DNA from: JBFHNV01 sp965365655
GTDB taxonomy: Bacteria; Pseudomonadota; Gammaproteobacteria; HK1
Direction of reading: 5' to 3'
Assembly: GCA_965365655.1 (NCBI GenBank)
Contig: CBDUCN010000170.1
Coordinates: 1-10,778 of the forward strand
DNA length: 10,778 bases
Shown: positions 1 to 8,141 of the stretch, in pieces
How positions within the stretch are numbered: the first letter of the stretch is position 1
Layout: the number at the start of each line of letters is the position of its first letter
Program-made: the position numbers and the translations under genes
The notes under the pieces: generated by a model
What the model was told of the DNA's origin: nothing
What the model saw: the letters and a program-made list of their open reading frames with translations, nothing else
Databases searched by the model: none

Positions 1-1340
<1,340 letters not shown>

Positions 1341-1397
1341 GCGGACATCCTGGGCGTGTGCGGGACGGTGGATTGTAAGGCGCCGCCGGCGCGTTCT

Positions 1398-1424
1398 GCC
1401 GTACGCGCGGGACGCGCGTACGGC
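1398..1424. promoter_or_regulatory. Perfect 11-bp inverted repeat, candidate operator
   Basis: Arms GCCGTACGCGC (1398-1408) and GCGCGTACGGC (1414-1424) are exact reverse complements around a 5-base spacer GGGAC. The core CCGTACGCG recurs once more at 1513-1521. The repeat lies 58 bases upstream of the D-aminoacylase start. A dyad with a repeated half-site in a divergent promoter region fits a regulator-binding site. It could also fold in RNA, but no T run follows on either strand, so an intrinsic terminator is less likely. The regulator is unknown. Confidence 0.4.
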
Positions 1425-1465
1425 GCCACCATCGACACTCCCGGATCGCGGCACGCTGGCCCATG

Positions 1466-1500
1466 GTCCGCAGTCCGTAGTTCACAGCCCGCAGCCCGGG
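1466..1500. repeat. Degenerate heptamer tandem repeat (five units)
   Basis: Five consecutive 7-base units start at 1466, 1473, 1480, 1487 and 1494. The first two are GTCCGCA and GTCCGTA and the fourth is GCCCGCA; each unit follows a G-Y-Y-C-r-n-r type pattern. The 7-base phase then decays, though GTCCGCC appears again in phase at 1508-1514. Short heptamer arrays of this kind occur in intergenic DNA of several bacterial groups. No function can be assigned from the sequence. Confidence 0.45.
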
Positions 1501-1638
1501 GCGCGCGGTCCGCCGTACGCGTCCGGCGGGCGGCGCGTGTCCGTGCGGGCTCCCTGGCCCGGGTTGCGCCGCGCGGTCCAGGCGCCTGCGGCCGACGTCG
1601 CGTGCGGACCCGGCGTGAGGCCCCGGACGGGCCCACGT

Positions 1639-1644
1639 TATGAT
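1639..1644 (+). promoter_or_regulatory. Possible -10 hexamer for the CoA-lyase operon
   Basis: TATGAT matches five of six bases of the sigma-70 -10 consensus in otherwise very GC-rich DNA and sits 28 bases before the chosen start codon at 1673. No good -35 hexamer is visible 16-18 bases upstream, so an activator may be needed or the match may be chance. If real, the upstream in-frame ATGs at 1640 and 1643 would lie inside the promoter, which supports the 1673 start. Confidence 0.25.
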
Positions 1645-1672
1645 GCCGGCCCCGTCGCCTCCGGAGCTCACG

Positions 1673-2551
1673 ATGGCCCTGTTCCGCACCCTGCTGTTCG
1701 CACCCGGCAACCACGCGCGGCGCGTCGAGAAGGCGCTGACGCTGGACGCCGACTGCGTGATCCTGGACCTCGAGGACGCGGTGGCGGTCGCGGAGAAGGA
1801 GGCGACCCGCGACGTCGTCGTCGCGGCGCTGCAGGCCCCCCGGCGCTGCGCCGGCTACGTGCGAGTGAACGCGTACGACACGCCGTTCTGCTACGGCGAC
1901 CTGAAGGCCGTGGTGCACGCCGGCGTGGACGGCATCGTGCTGCCCAAGGTGGAGTCCGCGTCGCAGATCCGCAGCGTGGACTGGCTGGTGACGCAGATCG
2001 AGCGCGAGCGCGGCCTGCCGGAGGGCGGCATCGACATCGCGCCGATCATCGAGACCGGGCGCGGCCTGGACCGGGTGGAGGCGATCGCCGGCGCCGGCAC
2101 CCGCGTCAGGCGGCTGTGCTTCGGGGCCGGCGACTTCACGCTGGACATGAGCATGCGCTGGACGCTGGACGAGGGCGAGCTGGACTACGCGCGCTCGCGC
2201 ATCGCGACCGCGTCGCGCGCCGCGGGCATCGAGCCGCCGCTGGACACGGTGTTCATCCACCTCGGCGAGGCCGACGCGCTGGTGCGTTCCGCGGAGCGCG
2301 CGAAGACGCTGGGCTTCCAGGGCAAGTTCTGCATCCACCCGTCGCAGATCGAGCCCGTGAACGCGGTGTTCTCGCCGGGCGACGACGAGGTCGCGAAGGC
2401 GCGGCGCTACGTCGCCGCGTTCGAGGAGGCGGAGGCGAAGGGGCTCGCGTCGATTCAGGTGGACGGCTACTTCATCGACTACCCGATCGTCGCGCTGTCG
2501 CGCCGGGTGCTGGCCGTCGCCGACGCGATCGCGTCGCGCGGCAGGGAGTGA
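1673..2551 (+). CDS. HpcH/HpaI-family CoA lyase (CitE-like)
   Basis: This is a 292-residue TIM-barrel lyase of the citrate lyase beta/malyl-CoA lyase family, which makes or breaks the C-C bond between a 2-oxoacid or acetyl-CoA part and an acyl-CoA in a Mg-dependent reaction. Visible motifs are FAPGNHARRVEKAL (10-22), ILDLEDAV (30-37), VRVNAYDTP with the substrate-binding Arg R64, GIVLPKVES (87-95), APIIETGRG with metal ligand E127, CFGAGDFTLDM with metal ligand D154, and GFQGKFCIHPSQIEPVN (214-230), the family's usual C-terminal signature. The start at 1673 has GGAG at 1663-1666 with 6-base spacing; in-frame ATGs 30 and 33 bases upstream have no such site. The acyl-CoA dehydrogenase gene follows after 4 bases, so they form one operon. 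Substrate is unresolved: malyl-, citramalyl-, hydroxymethylglutaryl-like or other 3-hydroxyacyl-CoA are all possible. Length is normal for the short single-domain (bacterial CitE) subgroup. Confidence 0.9.
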   Translation: MALFRTLLFAPGNHARRVEKALTLDADCVILDLEDAVAVAEKEATRDVVVAALQAPRRCAGYVRVNAYDTPFCYGDLKAVVHAGVDGIVLPKVESASQIRSVDWLVTQIERERGLPEGGIDIAPIIETGRGLDRVEAIAGAGTRVRRLCFGAGDFTLDMSMRWTLDEGELDYARSRIATASRAAGIEPPLDTVFIHLGEADALVRSAERAKTLGFQGKFCIHPSQIEPVNAVFSPGDDEVAKARRYVAAFEEAEAKGLASIQVDGYFIDYPIVALSRRVLAVADAIASRGRE

Positions 2552-2555
2552 GCGC

Positions 2556-3713
2556 ATGGACTTCGAGCTGAACGAGGAGCAGCAGCAGTTTCGCGACGCG
2601 GTGCGCGGCTTCGCCGAGCGCCACCTCGCGGCGGACGCGCTCGCGCGCGCGCACTCGGAGGACTATCCGCACGACGTCGCGACGCAGATGAGCGCGCAGG
2701 GCCTGTTCGGCATCGCGATGCCGGAGGACGCGGGCGGGCAGGGCGGCACGCTGATGGACGCGGTGATCGCGATCGAGCAGGTGGCCGCGGTGTGCCCGCG
2801 CAGCGCCGACGTCATACAGGCCGGCAACTTCGGCGCCATCCGCACGCTCGCCGAGTACGCGACCGAGGACCAGCGCGAGCGCTTCCTGGCGCCGCTGCTG
2901 GCCGGCGACATGCTGATCTCGGTGGGCATGACGGAGCCGGAGGCGGGATCGGCGGTGACCGACCTGCAGACCACCGCGACGCCGGACGGCGACGGCTACC
3001 GCGTCAACGGCACCAAGGTCTTCACGACCCATGGCTGGCACGCCGACGTGGTGCTGGCCTACGTGCGCTTCGGGCCCGGCGTCGGCGGCATCGGCTCGGT
3101 GCTGATCGAGAAGGGCGCCGACGGCTTCACCCACGGCAAGCCGACGCGCTTCCTGTCCGGCGACGACTGGGCGCAGCTCTACTTCGAGGACGTGCGCGTG
3201 GAGCCGGAGAACGTGCTGCTCGGACCGGGCGGCTTCAAGAAGCAGATCAGCGGCTTCAACGTCGAGCGCATCGGCAACACCGCGCGCTCGCTCGCGCTGG
3301 GGCGCTTCGCGTTCGAGGCCGCGAAGGCGTGGGCCACCGAGCGCGAGCAGTTCGGCCGGGCGCTGTGCGAGTTCCAGGGCCTGCAGTGGAAGTTCGCGGA
3401 GATGCAGATGCAGCTGGACGCCGGCCAGCTGCTGCTCTACCGCGCGGCGACGTCGGCCGATCGCGGCCTGCCGTCGGCGCAGCACACCGCGATCGCGAAG
3501 GCGTACTGCAACCGCGCCGGGTTCGAGATCGCGAGCGAGGCGATGCAGGTGATGGGCGGCGCCGGCTACAGCCAGGAGTCGCTGGTGGAGTACTGCTTCC
3601 GCCGCACCCGCGGCTGGATGATCGCGGGCGGCTCGCTGGAGATGATGAAGAACCGCATCGCGGAGGGGGTGTTCGAGCGGCGCTTCGCGCAGCGCCCGGA
3701 GCGGGCGGGCTGA
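2556..3713 (+). CDS. Acyl-CoA dehydrogenase
   Basis: This FAD flavoprotein of 385 residues introduces a 2,3 double bond into an acyl-CoA and passes electrons to electron-transfer flavoprotein. The N-terminal helical domain starts MDFELNEEQQQFRDAVRGF. The middle beta domain has VGMTEPEAGSAVTDLQTTA (123-141) and YRVNGTKVFTTHG (148-160), the FAD/substrate signature. The C-terminal helical domain has REQFGRALCEFQGLQWKFAEM (263-283) and the second signature QVMGGAGYSQE. The residue aligned with the catalytic Glu of medium-chain enzymes (YEGT) is glycine here (IAGGS, G358). A glutamate is instead available in FNVERIG (E237), the position used by isovaleryl-CoA dehydrogenase, so the protein is probably active, perhaps on branched or substituted acyl-CoA. 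The start is supported by GGGAG at 2544-2548, which overlaps the end of the upstream gene. Exact substrate is unknown. Confidence 0.93.
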   Translation: MDFELNEEQQQFRDAVRGFAERHLAADALARAHSEDYPHDVATQMSAQGLFGIAMPEDAGGQGGTLMDAVIAIEQVAAVCPRSADVIQAGNFGAIRTLAEYATEDQRERFLAPLLAGDMLISVGMTEPEAGSAVTDLQTTATPDGDGYRVNGTKVFTTHGWHADVVLAYVRFGPGVGGIGSVLIEKGADGFTHGKPTRFLSGDDWAQLYFEDVRVEPENVLLGPGGFKKQISGFNVERIGNTARSLALGRFAFEAAKAWATEREQFGRALCEFQGLQWKFAEMQMQLDAGQLLLYRAATSADRGLPSAQHTAIAKAYCNRAGFEIASEAMQVMGGAGYSQESLVEYCFRRTRGWMIAGGSLEMMKNRIAEGVFERRFAQRPERAG

Positions 3714-3740
3714 GCGTGGCGCCCGCGCGTGCCGCGAGGC

Positions 3741-3762
3741 GCACCGGCATCGCGGCCGGTGC
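3741..3762 (+). repeat. Intergenic hairpin between dehydrogenase and synthetase genes
   Basis: GCACCGGC (3741-3748) and GCCGGTGC (3755-3762) are perfect complements around a 6-base loop. It begins 28 bases after the dehydrogenase stop. No T run follows, so it is not a standard intrinsic terminator. It could stabilise or process the upstream mRNA, or be incidental in DNA this GC-rich. The rest of the 154-base gap shows nothing else clear. Confidence 0.35.
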
Positions 3763-3867
3763 CGCGAAAGGCGCCGGGCCGCGCGGGCGACTCGCGTCCG
3801 GCTCGCTCGCGCCGTCGCTCGCCGTCCAGCGCACTGCGCGCGGTGCGTCGGGCGGGCGGTGCGCGCG

Positions 3868-5970
3868 ATGAGCGGCAAAGGCCCCACCCTCGCCGACGCG
3901 CTGTTCCGCCCGCGCGCCGTCGCGCTGGTCGGCGCGTCGGCCGACCCGGGCAAGAACACCGGGCGCCCGCAGCGCTTCCTGCGCCAGCACGGCTTCGCGG
4001 GGCGCGTGCTGCCGGTGAACCCGGGGCGCGACGTGGTGCAGGACGTGCCGGCGTACCCGAGCGTGAGCGCGGCACCGGGCCCGGTGGACCACGCGCTGGT
4101 GATGGTGCCCGCGGAGCGCGTGCCGGCGGTGATCGAGGACTGCGGGCGCGCCGGCGTGCCGGTCGCGACGCTGTACAGCGACGGCTTCGCGGATCTCGGC
4201 ACCGCCGAGGGCCGCGCCCGCCAGGACGCGCTGCTCGCGGTCGCGCGCGAGGCCGGCGTGCGGCTGGTCGGCCCGAACAGCATGGGCGTGATGAACTTCG
4301 CCACCGGCCTCACGCTGAGCGTGAACGCGGTGCTGGAGATGCCCGAGATCCGCGCCGGGCGCATGAGCGTGATCTCGCAGAGCGGGAGCATCCTCGGCAG
4401 CCTGCTGTCGCGCGGCGCCGCGCGCGGCTTCGGCTTCTCGAAGATGGTGTCCATCGGCAACGAGTCCGATCTCGCGGTGGGCGAGGTCATGGCGATGCTG
4501 GTCGACGACCCGGAAACGGAATCCATCGTGCTGTTCCTGGAGAGCCTGCGCGGTGCCGGCGCGATGGCCGCTGCCGCGCGCCGCGCGCACGCCGCGGGCA
4601 AGCCGGTCGTCGCGTACAAGCTCGGCCGCTCGCCGCTCGGACAGACCCTCGCGGCCACCCACTCCGGCGCGATGACCGGCGACTCGCAGGTCGCGGACGC
4701 GTTCTTCGCGGCGAACGGCATCGTGCGCGTGAGCCTGTTCGAGACGCTGCTCGAGATCCCGCCGCTGCTCGCGGCGGCGCCGCGCGAGCGCGCGCGGCGC
4801 GTCGCGGTGATGACGACGACCGGCGGCGGCGCGGCGACCGTCGTCGATCGCCTCGGCGAGCTCGGCGTGGAGACGGTTCCCGCGCCGCAGGCGCTCGCGG
4901 AGCGTCTCGCGGAGCGCAACATCGCGGTGGCCGGCAAGCCGATCGTGGATCTGACGATGGCGGGCGCGCAGCGCGCCGTGTTCGCCGGCGCGCTGCAGGC
5001 GCTGCTCGACGACCCGGCCAACGAGGCGGTGGTGGTCGTCGTCGGCTCGTCGGGGCAGTTCCACCCGCAGCTCACCGTCGAGCCGATTGCGGAGGCGTGG
5101 GCCGGGGAGCGGCGAAGCAAGCCGCTCGCCGTGTACATCGTGCCCGAGGCGCCGGCCTCGCTGGCGCTGCTCGCGGAGCACGGCATCGCGGCGTTCCGCA
5201 CCCCGGAGAGCTGCGCCGACGCGGTCGCGGCGCTGCTCGCGTGGCGTGCGCCGGCCGCGGGCGGCGACGCTGCGGGGCCCGCGGAGGACGCGTGCGCCGC
5301 GGCTGCACGCGCGCTGCGCGCGGCCGGCGACCATGGGCTCGACGAGGCGGCCGCGGGCGCGGTGTTCGCGGCGCTGGGAGTGCCGGTCGCGCCGGCCGTC
5401 GTCGCGGCGCCCGGCGACGACCTCGCGGGCATCGAGTATCCGGTGGCGGTGAAGCTGCTGTCGCCGACGGTCACCCACAAGACCGAGGTGGGCGGCGTCG
5501 CGCTCGGCGTGACGGACGCCGAGGGAGTGCGCGAGGCGATGGCGCGCATCCGCGAGGCGGCCGCCGCGCACGGCGTGGACGCCGCCCGCTTCCTGGTGCA
5601 GTCGATGCGCCGCGGCGTCGGCGAGGCCATCGTGGGCTTTCGCCGCGACCCGGAGGTGGGCCCGCTCGTCAGCGTCGGCGTCGGCGGCCAGCTCACCGAG
5701 ATCTATCGCGACGTCGCGGTGCGCGTCGCGCCGGTGGACCTGCACACCGCGCGCGCGATGATCGCCGAGGTGCGCGGCTTCGCGCCGCTGCGCGGCTACC
5801 GCGGCCTGCCCCGCGGCGACCTCGAAGCGCTGGCGCAGGCCGTGGTCGCGGTGTCGCGCCTCGCGCACGTCGCCGACCCCGCGGTGATCGAGGCGGAGAT
5901 CAATCCGCTGCTGGTGGGCGCGGCGGTCGAGGGCGTGCACGCGGTGGATGCGGTGATCGTCGCCGCGTGA
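3868..5970 (+). CDS. ADP-forming acyl-CoA synthetase (acetate--CoA ligase family), fused alpha-beta
   Basis: This 700-residue protein belongs to the NDP-forming acyl-CoA synthetase superfamily, which joins a carboxylate to CoA using ATP and a phospho-histidine intermediate, or runs in reverse to make ATP. The N-terminal CoA-binding Rossmann domain has ALVGASADPGKNTGRPQRF (19-37) and VLPVNPG, then LVGPNSMGVMNF (133-144). The two succinyl-CoA-ligase-like domains cover about 160-460, with VISQSGSILGS, MVSIGNESDL and ATHSGAMTGD holding the predicted phosphorylated His, H265. A linker precedes a C-terminal ATP-grasp domain (about 490-690) with VAVKLLSPTVTHKTEVGGV (K529), GVGGQLTEIYRDVAVRV and AEINPLLV (E677, N679). 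Start is ATG 3868; an in-frame GTG at 3859 adds three residues and cannot be excluded, since neither has a strong ribosome site. It follows the lyase and dehydrogenase genes in the same orientation and plausibly activates the acid that they process. The substrate is not readable from sequence. Confidence 0.92.
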   Translation: MSGKGPTLADALFRPRAVALVGASADPGKNTGRPQRFLRQHGFAGRVLPVNPGRDVVQDVPAYPSVSAAPGPVDHALVMVPAERVPAVIEDCGRAGVPVATLYSDGFADLGTAEGRARQDALLAVAREAGVRLVGPNSMGVMNFATGLTLSVNAVLEMPEIRAGRMSVISQSGSILGSLLSRGAARGFGFSKMVSIGNESDLAVGEVMAMLVDDPETESIVLFLESLRGAGAMAAAARRAHAAGKPVVAYKLGRSPLGQTLAATHSGAMTGDSQVADAFFAANGIVRVSLFETLLEIPPLLAAAPRERARRVAVMTTTGGGAATVVDRLGELGVETVPAPQALAERLAERNIAVAGKPIVDLTMAGAQRAVFAGALQALLDDPANEAVVVVVGSSGQFHPQLTVEPIAEAWAGERRSKPLAVYIVPEAPASLALLAEHGIAAFRTPESCADAVAALLAWRAPAAGGDAAGPAEDACAAAARALRAAGDHGLDEAAAGAVFAALGVPVAPAVVAAPGDDLAGIEYPVAVKLLSPTVTHKTEVGGVALGVTDAEGVREAMARIREAAAAHGVDAARFLVQSMRRGVGEAIVGFRRDPEVGPLVSVGVGGQLTEIYRDVAVRVAPVDLHTARAMIAEVRGFAPLRGYRGLPRGDLEALAQAVVAVSRLAHVADPAVIEAEINPLLVGAAVEGVHAVDAVIVAA

Positions 5971-5996
5971 CGCGGGCGGCCGTCACGGACCGGGGC

Positions 5997-6024
5997 GGCG
6001 GTTCGAGCCCGTCCCGGGGAGCCA
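5997..6024 (+). other. 3'-terminal tRNA fragment, candidate attachment-site scar
   Basis: The bases fit the 3' end of a tRNA exactly. The T stem GGCGG (5997-6001) pairs with CCGTC (6009-6013, one G-T pair) around loop TTCGAGC. The acceptor strand CCGGGGA is at 6014-6020, discriminator G at 6021 and encoded CCA at 6022-6024. The matching 5' acceptor strand TCCCCGG is absent at the expected distance upstream, where the end of the synthetase gene lies, and no anticodon arm is visible. So this is a fragment and not a working tRNA. The discriminator G and GGAGCCA ending resemble tRNA-Asn, but identity is uncertain. Tyrosine-recombinase elements commonly leave such 3' copies behind. No second copy or integrase gene is in the window. 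Confidence 0.5.
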
Positions 6025-6053
6025 CCCTAACTCGCTGATTTTCAATGCCGTCT

Positions 6054-6072
6054 CCGGTGCCCCCAGCACCGG
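6054..6072. repeat. Hairpin downstream of the synthetase gene
   Basis: CCGGTGC (6054-6060) and GCACCGG (6066-6072) form a perfect 7-bp stem with a 5-base loop, 83 bases after the synthetase stop. There is no T run after it on either strand. It might end or protect the operon transcript. The same 7-mers make the stem at 3741-3762, with the arms in the opposite order. Confidence 0.3.
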
Positions 6073-6091
6073 GCGCGAACGCCGTTCCCGA

Positions 6092-6116
6092 GGCAGCCTT
6101 CGCTGCCGTGCGGCAG
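6092..6116. repeat. Two overlapping, mutually exclusive hairpins
   Basis: GGCAGC (6092-6097) pairs with GCTGCC (6102-6107) around CTTC, while CTGCC (6103-6107) can pair instead with GGCAG (6112-6116) around GTGC. Only one can form at a time. They lie between the tRNA fragment and the convergent end of the Sel1 gene, so the likeliest role, if any, is at transcript 3' ends. No T run is seen. Apart from these, positions 6025-6258 hold nothing I recognise. Confidence 0.25.
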
Positions 6117-6258
6117 TGCCTGCGCCGCCCGTCCCCGAGTGCGGACACCTGCAGTGCAGCACCTCCCGCATCGACCTCAAGCCGCCGGTGCCACTACCGA
6201 GCATCCGACCCAGGGTGGTCAAACCAAGGGGTATAGCGCCTTATTGCGGAAAAGTGTC

Positions 6259-7764
6259 CTACCTTGTTCCTCTACGCGTCTCCGCCCCTGGCGGCAGCAG
6301 TTCCTGCAAGGCACCGGACGTGACGAAACCGGGACCACTTCCGATTTCGATCCGCCGGTACCAGGAATGCGGCACGCACCCGGTCACCGTGATCTGCTGG
6401 CCCCGCACGATCGCCCCGATTCTTTCCGCTGTCGCTCGTGGCTCCCGTCTCACCGACTCACTCCTGAAAGCCCTGCTGCGGAGGTCGATGTCCACGACGG
6501 CGAAGGGAGGACCGGCGGGCCCGCCGTCCGGCGCACCGGGGCGCCTCGCGAGAGCATTGAGCCGTACGTAGAGCCCATCTCCCTCGCGCACTCTCACCCG
6601 CGCCCATTCGCCATCGACGGAGGTTGAGAGAACATGGATCCGCTGCCCTGAACCTATGCATCCCCGTACGTGGCTGGCCGCGTGCGGACACGTGAACAGG
6701 ACGGCGCCCCGAGCCCCGTACATCGTCTCGTCAACGGCCCGGAACAAGGGAAGCTCCAGTCCCCGGCGCTCGTCACTCGTCAGGGCGGTCTCCGGCACCA
6801 GCACGGGCCGCCTGATGTATTGCCGCCGCACCTTGCCGAGGAAGTCTGCGTACACGGGGACCCAGTCATCCTCGTAGAGCCGACCGGCCTGAACCAGACG
6901 CTCGCCGCGGCATACAGGCCTTGCCGCCGCTGAATCGCTATCGGGCTTTTCGCGGGCGAGCGTGGGCTCGAGCGCCACCCATGCGGGCGCGGGCTCCGGC
7001 TCAGCCCGCTCATCGACTCCCAGTGGCCGCCAGGCCGGGGCCTCGCCGATGAGGTCCGGGCAGGCATCCTCCCAGTAGCACTGCTCGTAATCCGGGATCC
7101 TTCTTTCGAGTCTGCGGACGAGATCTTCCGCTTCATCCACCTCGTCACCCGTGAGCGATTCGCGGGTTCTTTCGGCGCTCATCTCGAGCATCGCCCTGAA
7201 ACGCCGCGAGTTCCGAGGGGCACGCGCAATTGCAAGGCGAATCCAGGCGAAAGCGCGCACCCGATCCTCCGGGAGACCTTCACCCAACTTGTACTTGATT
7301 CCAAGCGAGTGCTGCGCGTGGACGTGGCCCCGTTCCGCAGCGCGCCGGAACCATCGTGCGGCCGCCTCATGGTCCTTGTGCGGCCCTTCAGATGCCATCC
7401 GGCCAAGCTCGAACTGCGCGTTCGCCTCGCCCCGCTCCGCCGCCTCCCGAAACCACCTTCGTGCCACTTCGTCGTTCTGTCGAACGCCCTCGCCTATCGA
7501 GTACAGGACGCCGAGGTTGTACTGCGCACTGGCGTGCCCTTGCGCGGCGGCAAGCCGAAACCACCGTGCGGCCTCTTCTCTGTCCTCGGCTACCTGATGG
7601 CCTGTGCCGTACACGAACCCCATCAGGTGCTGCGCGGCGGCGTCCCCCTCGAGGGCCGCCGGCCGAAGCTCATCCACGTCAGGAACCGCCTTTCCGCATG
7701 CAACGTTCAGCACCGACGCGACTGCGACCAGGACCCAACCGGCAAGGAACTCTTTCTTATTCAT
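6259..7764 (-). CDS. Sel1-repeat protein with C-terminal SH3-like domains, exported or lipoprotein
   Basis: This 501-residue envelope protein is probably a scaffold or adaptor; no enzyme motif is seen. The N-terminus MNKKEFLAGWVLVAVASVLNVAC has a short basic stretch, a hydrophobic core and C23 in a weak lipobox (NVAC, not the usual LxGC/LxAC), so it is either a lipoprotein or otherwise exported. Four Sel1 repeats of 34-36 residues follow at about 42-77, 78-113, 114-147 and 148-181, each with AxAQxxLG, then W-[FI]-R-x-A. A charged linker (185-280) holds a Cys-containing patch near YEQCYWEDACPD. The C-terminal half has SH3-like strands at about 352-405 and 428-486, the latter reading REPRATAERIGAIVRGQQITV...WYRRIEI...GFVTSGAL, typical of bacterial SH3 domains. 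Start ATG 7764 has only a weak GAG close by. It is convergent with the synthetase operon and monocistronic. G+C is clearly lower than in the genes to its left. Confidence 0.85.
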   Translation of the reverse strand: MNKKEFLAGWVLVAVASVLNVACGKAVPDVDELRPAALEGDAAAQHLMGFVYGTGHQVAEDREEAARWFRLAAAQGHASAQYNLGVLYSIGEGVRQNDEVARRWFREAAERGEANAQFELGRMASEGPHKDHEAAARWFRRAAERGHVHAQHSLGIKYKLGEGLPEDRVRAFAWIRLAIARAPRNSRRFRAMLEMSAERTRESLTGDEVDEAEDLVRRLERRIPDYEQCYWEDACPDLIGEAPAWRPLGVDERAEPEPAPAWVALEPTLAREKPDSDSAAARPVCRGERLVQAGRLYEDDWVPVYADFLGKVRRQYIRRPVLVPETALTSDERRGLELPLFRAVDETMYGARGAVLFTCPHAASHVRGCIGSGQRIHVLSTSVDGEWARVRVREGDGLYVRLNALARRPGAPDGGPAGPPFAVVDIDLRSRAFRSESVRREPRATAERIGAIVRGQQITVTGCVPHSWYRRIEIGSGPGFVTSGALQELLPPGAETRRGTR

Positions 7765-8141
7765 GGCTCAGCGCGATGCAAGCGTGCGACCACGACTTCT
7801 ACGTCGTAATCGTGGCGGCTGGGGGCCTTTCACCTCAGCCCTGGCCTCGACAGAGCGCGACCATCGCAGAATCCTGCACCCTCCCGATGCCTTCCGGCGA
7901 TCGGTCAACATATGCTGCGTACCACCAAGACTCCTGATCCTCGTCAACTGACTTAAGTGGAATCCGACATCCGCGAAGCGAAGCCGGCCCCGGGACCGTC
8001 GAGTCAGGACTCGCCAACCGGAATACCTCCGTTGATCTGGATCACGCACCGCCCGGCGCGTGGCACGAGAATTCGCCGAGTTCCATAGAGCCAGGGCGAA
8101 GTCACTTCATGGGCATCTTCGGCGATGGCCGCAGGCGACAG
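7765..8141. other. Divergent intergenic region, no convincing gene
   Basis: These 377 bases separate the Sel1 gene (leftward) from the short secreted-protein gene (rightward) and should hold both promoters. Open frames of 60-93 codons exist on the minus strand at 7768-8049 and 7835-8017, but they lack ribosome sites, hydrophobic cores or any motif I know. A dyad sits at 7790-7815, and a short palindrome GAGTC-AG-GACTC lies near 8003-8014. A TGGCACG heptamer at 8061 resembles half of a sigma-54 promoter, with wrong spacing to the second half. Confidence 0.5.
7790..7815. promoter_or_regulatory. Inverted repeat upstream of the Sel1 gene
   Basis: CCACGA (7790-7795) and TCGTGG (7810-7815) are exact reverse complements; within the interval ACGAC and GTCGT give a second, overlapping dyad. 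It lies 26-51 bases before the start codon at 7764, where either an operator or a 5' untranslated hairpin would be expected. No clear promoter hexamers fix which. Confidence 0.25.

Larger units (their letters stand above)
1341..1672. other. Divergent intergenic region
   Basis: These 332 bases separate the D-aminoacylase start from the CoA-lyase start and must hold both promoters. They contain an 11-bp inverted repeat (1398-1424), a further copy of one half-site (1513-1521), a degenerate heptamer repeat (1466-1500) and a TATGAT hexamer (1639-1644). Frames that stay open across it on both strands have arginine- and proline-rich, composition-driven translations and no recognisable domain. I see no gene here. 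Confidence 0.6.

Noticed and set aside
2472..5940. Very long open frames on the minus strand opposite the lyase, dehydrogenase and synthetase genes
   Set aside because: Stop codons are rare in any frame of DNA this GC-rich. The translations are Arg/Ala/Ser/His-rich without domains, while the plus strand encodes three clear enzymes.
5945..6024. Complete tRNA gene ending at 6024
   Set aside because: The 5' acceptor strand and anticodon arm are absent, and the expected 5' part lies in the synthetase coding sequence.
7768..8049. Minus-strand frames of 60-93 codons upstream of the Sel1 gene
   Set aside because: No ribosome site, no recognisable motif, and the region should contain two divergent promoters.
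8061..8076. TGGCACG...TTCGC before the short secreted-protein gene, resembling a sigma-54 promoter
   Set aside because: The GG to GC distance is one base too long and the -12 TTGC is broken; sigma-54 spacing is strict.
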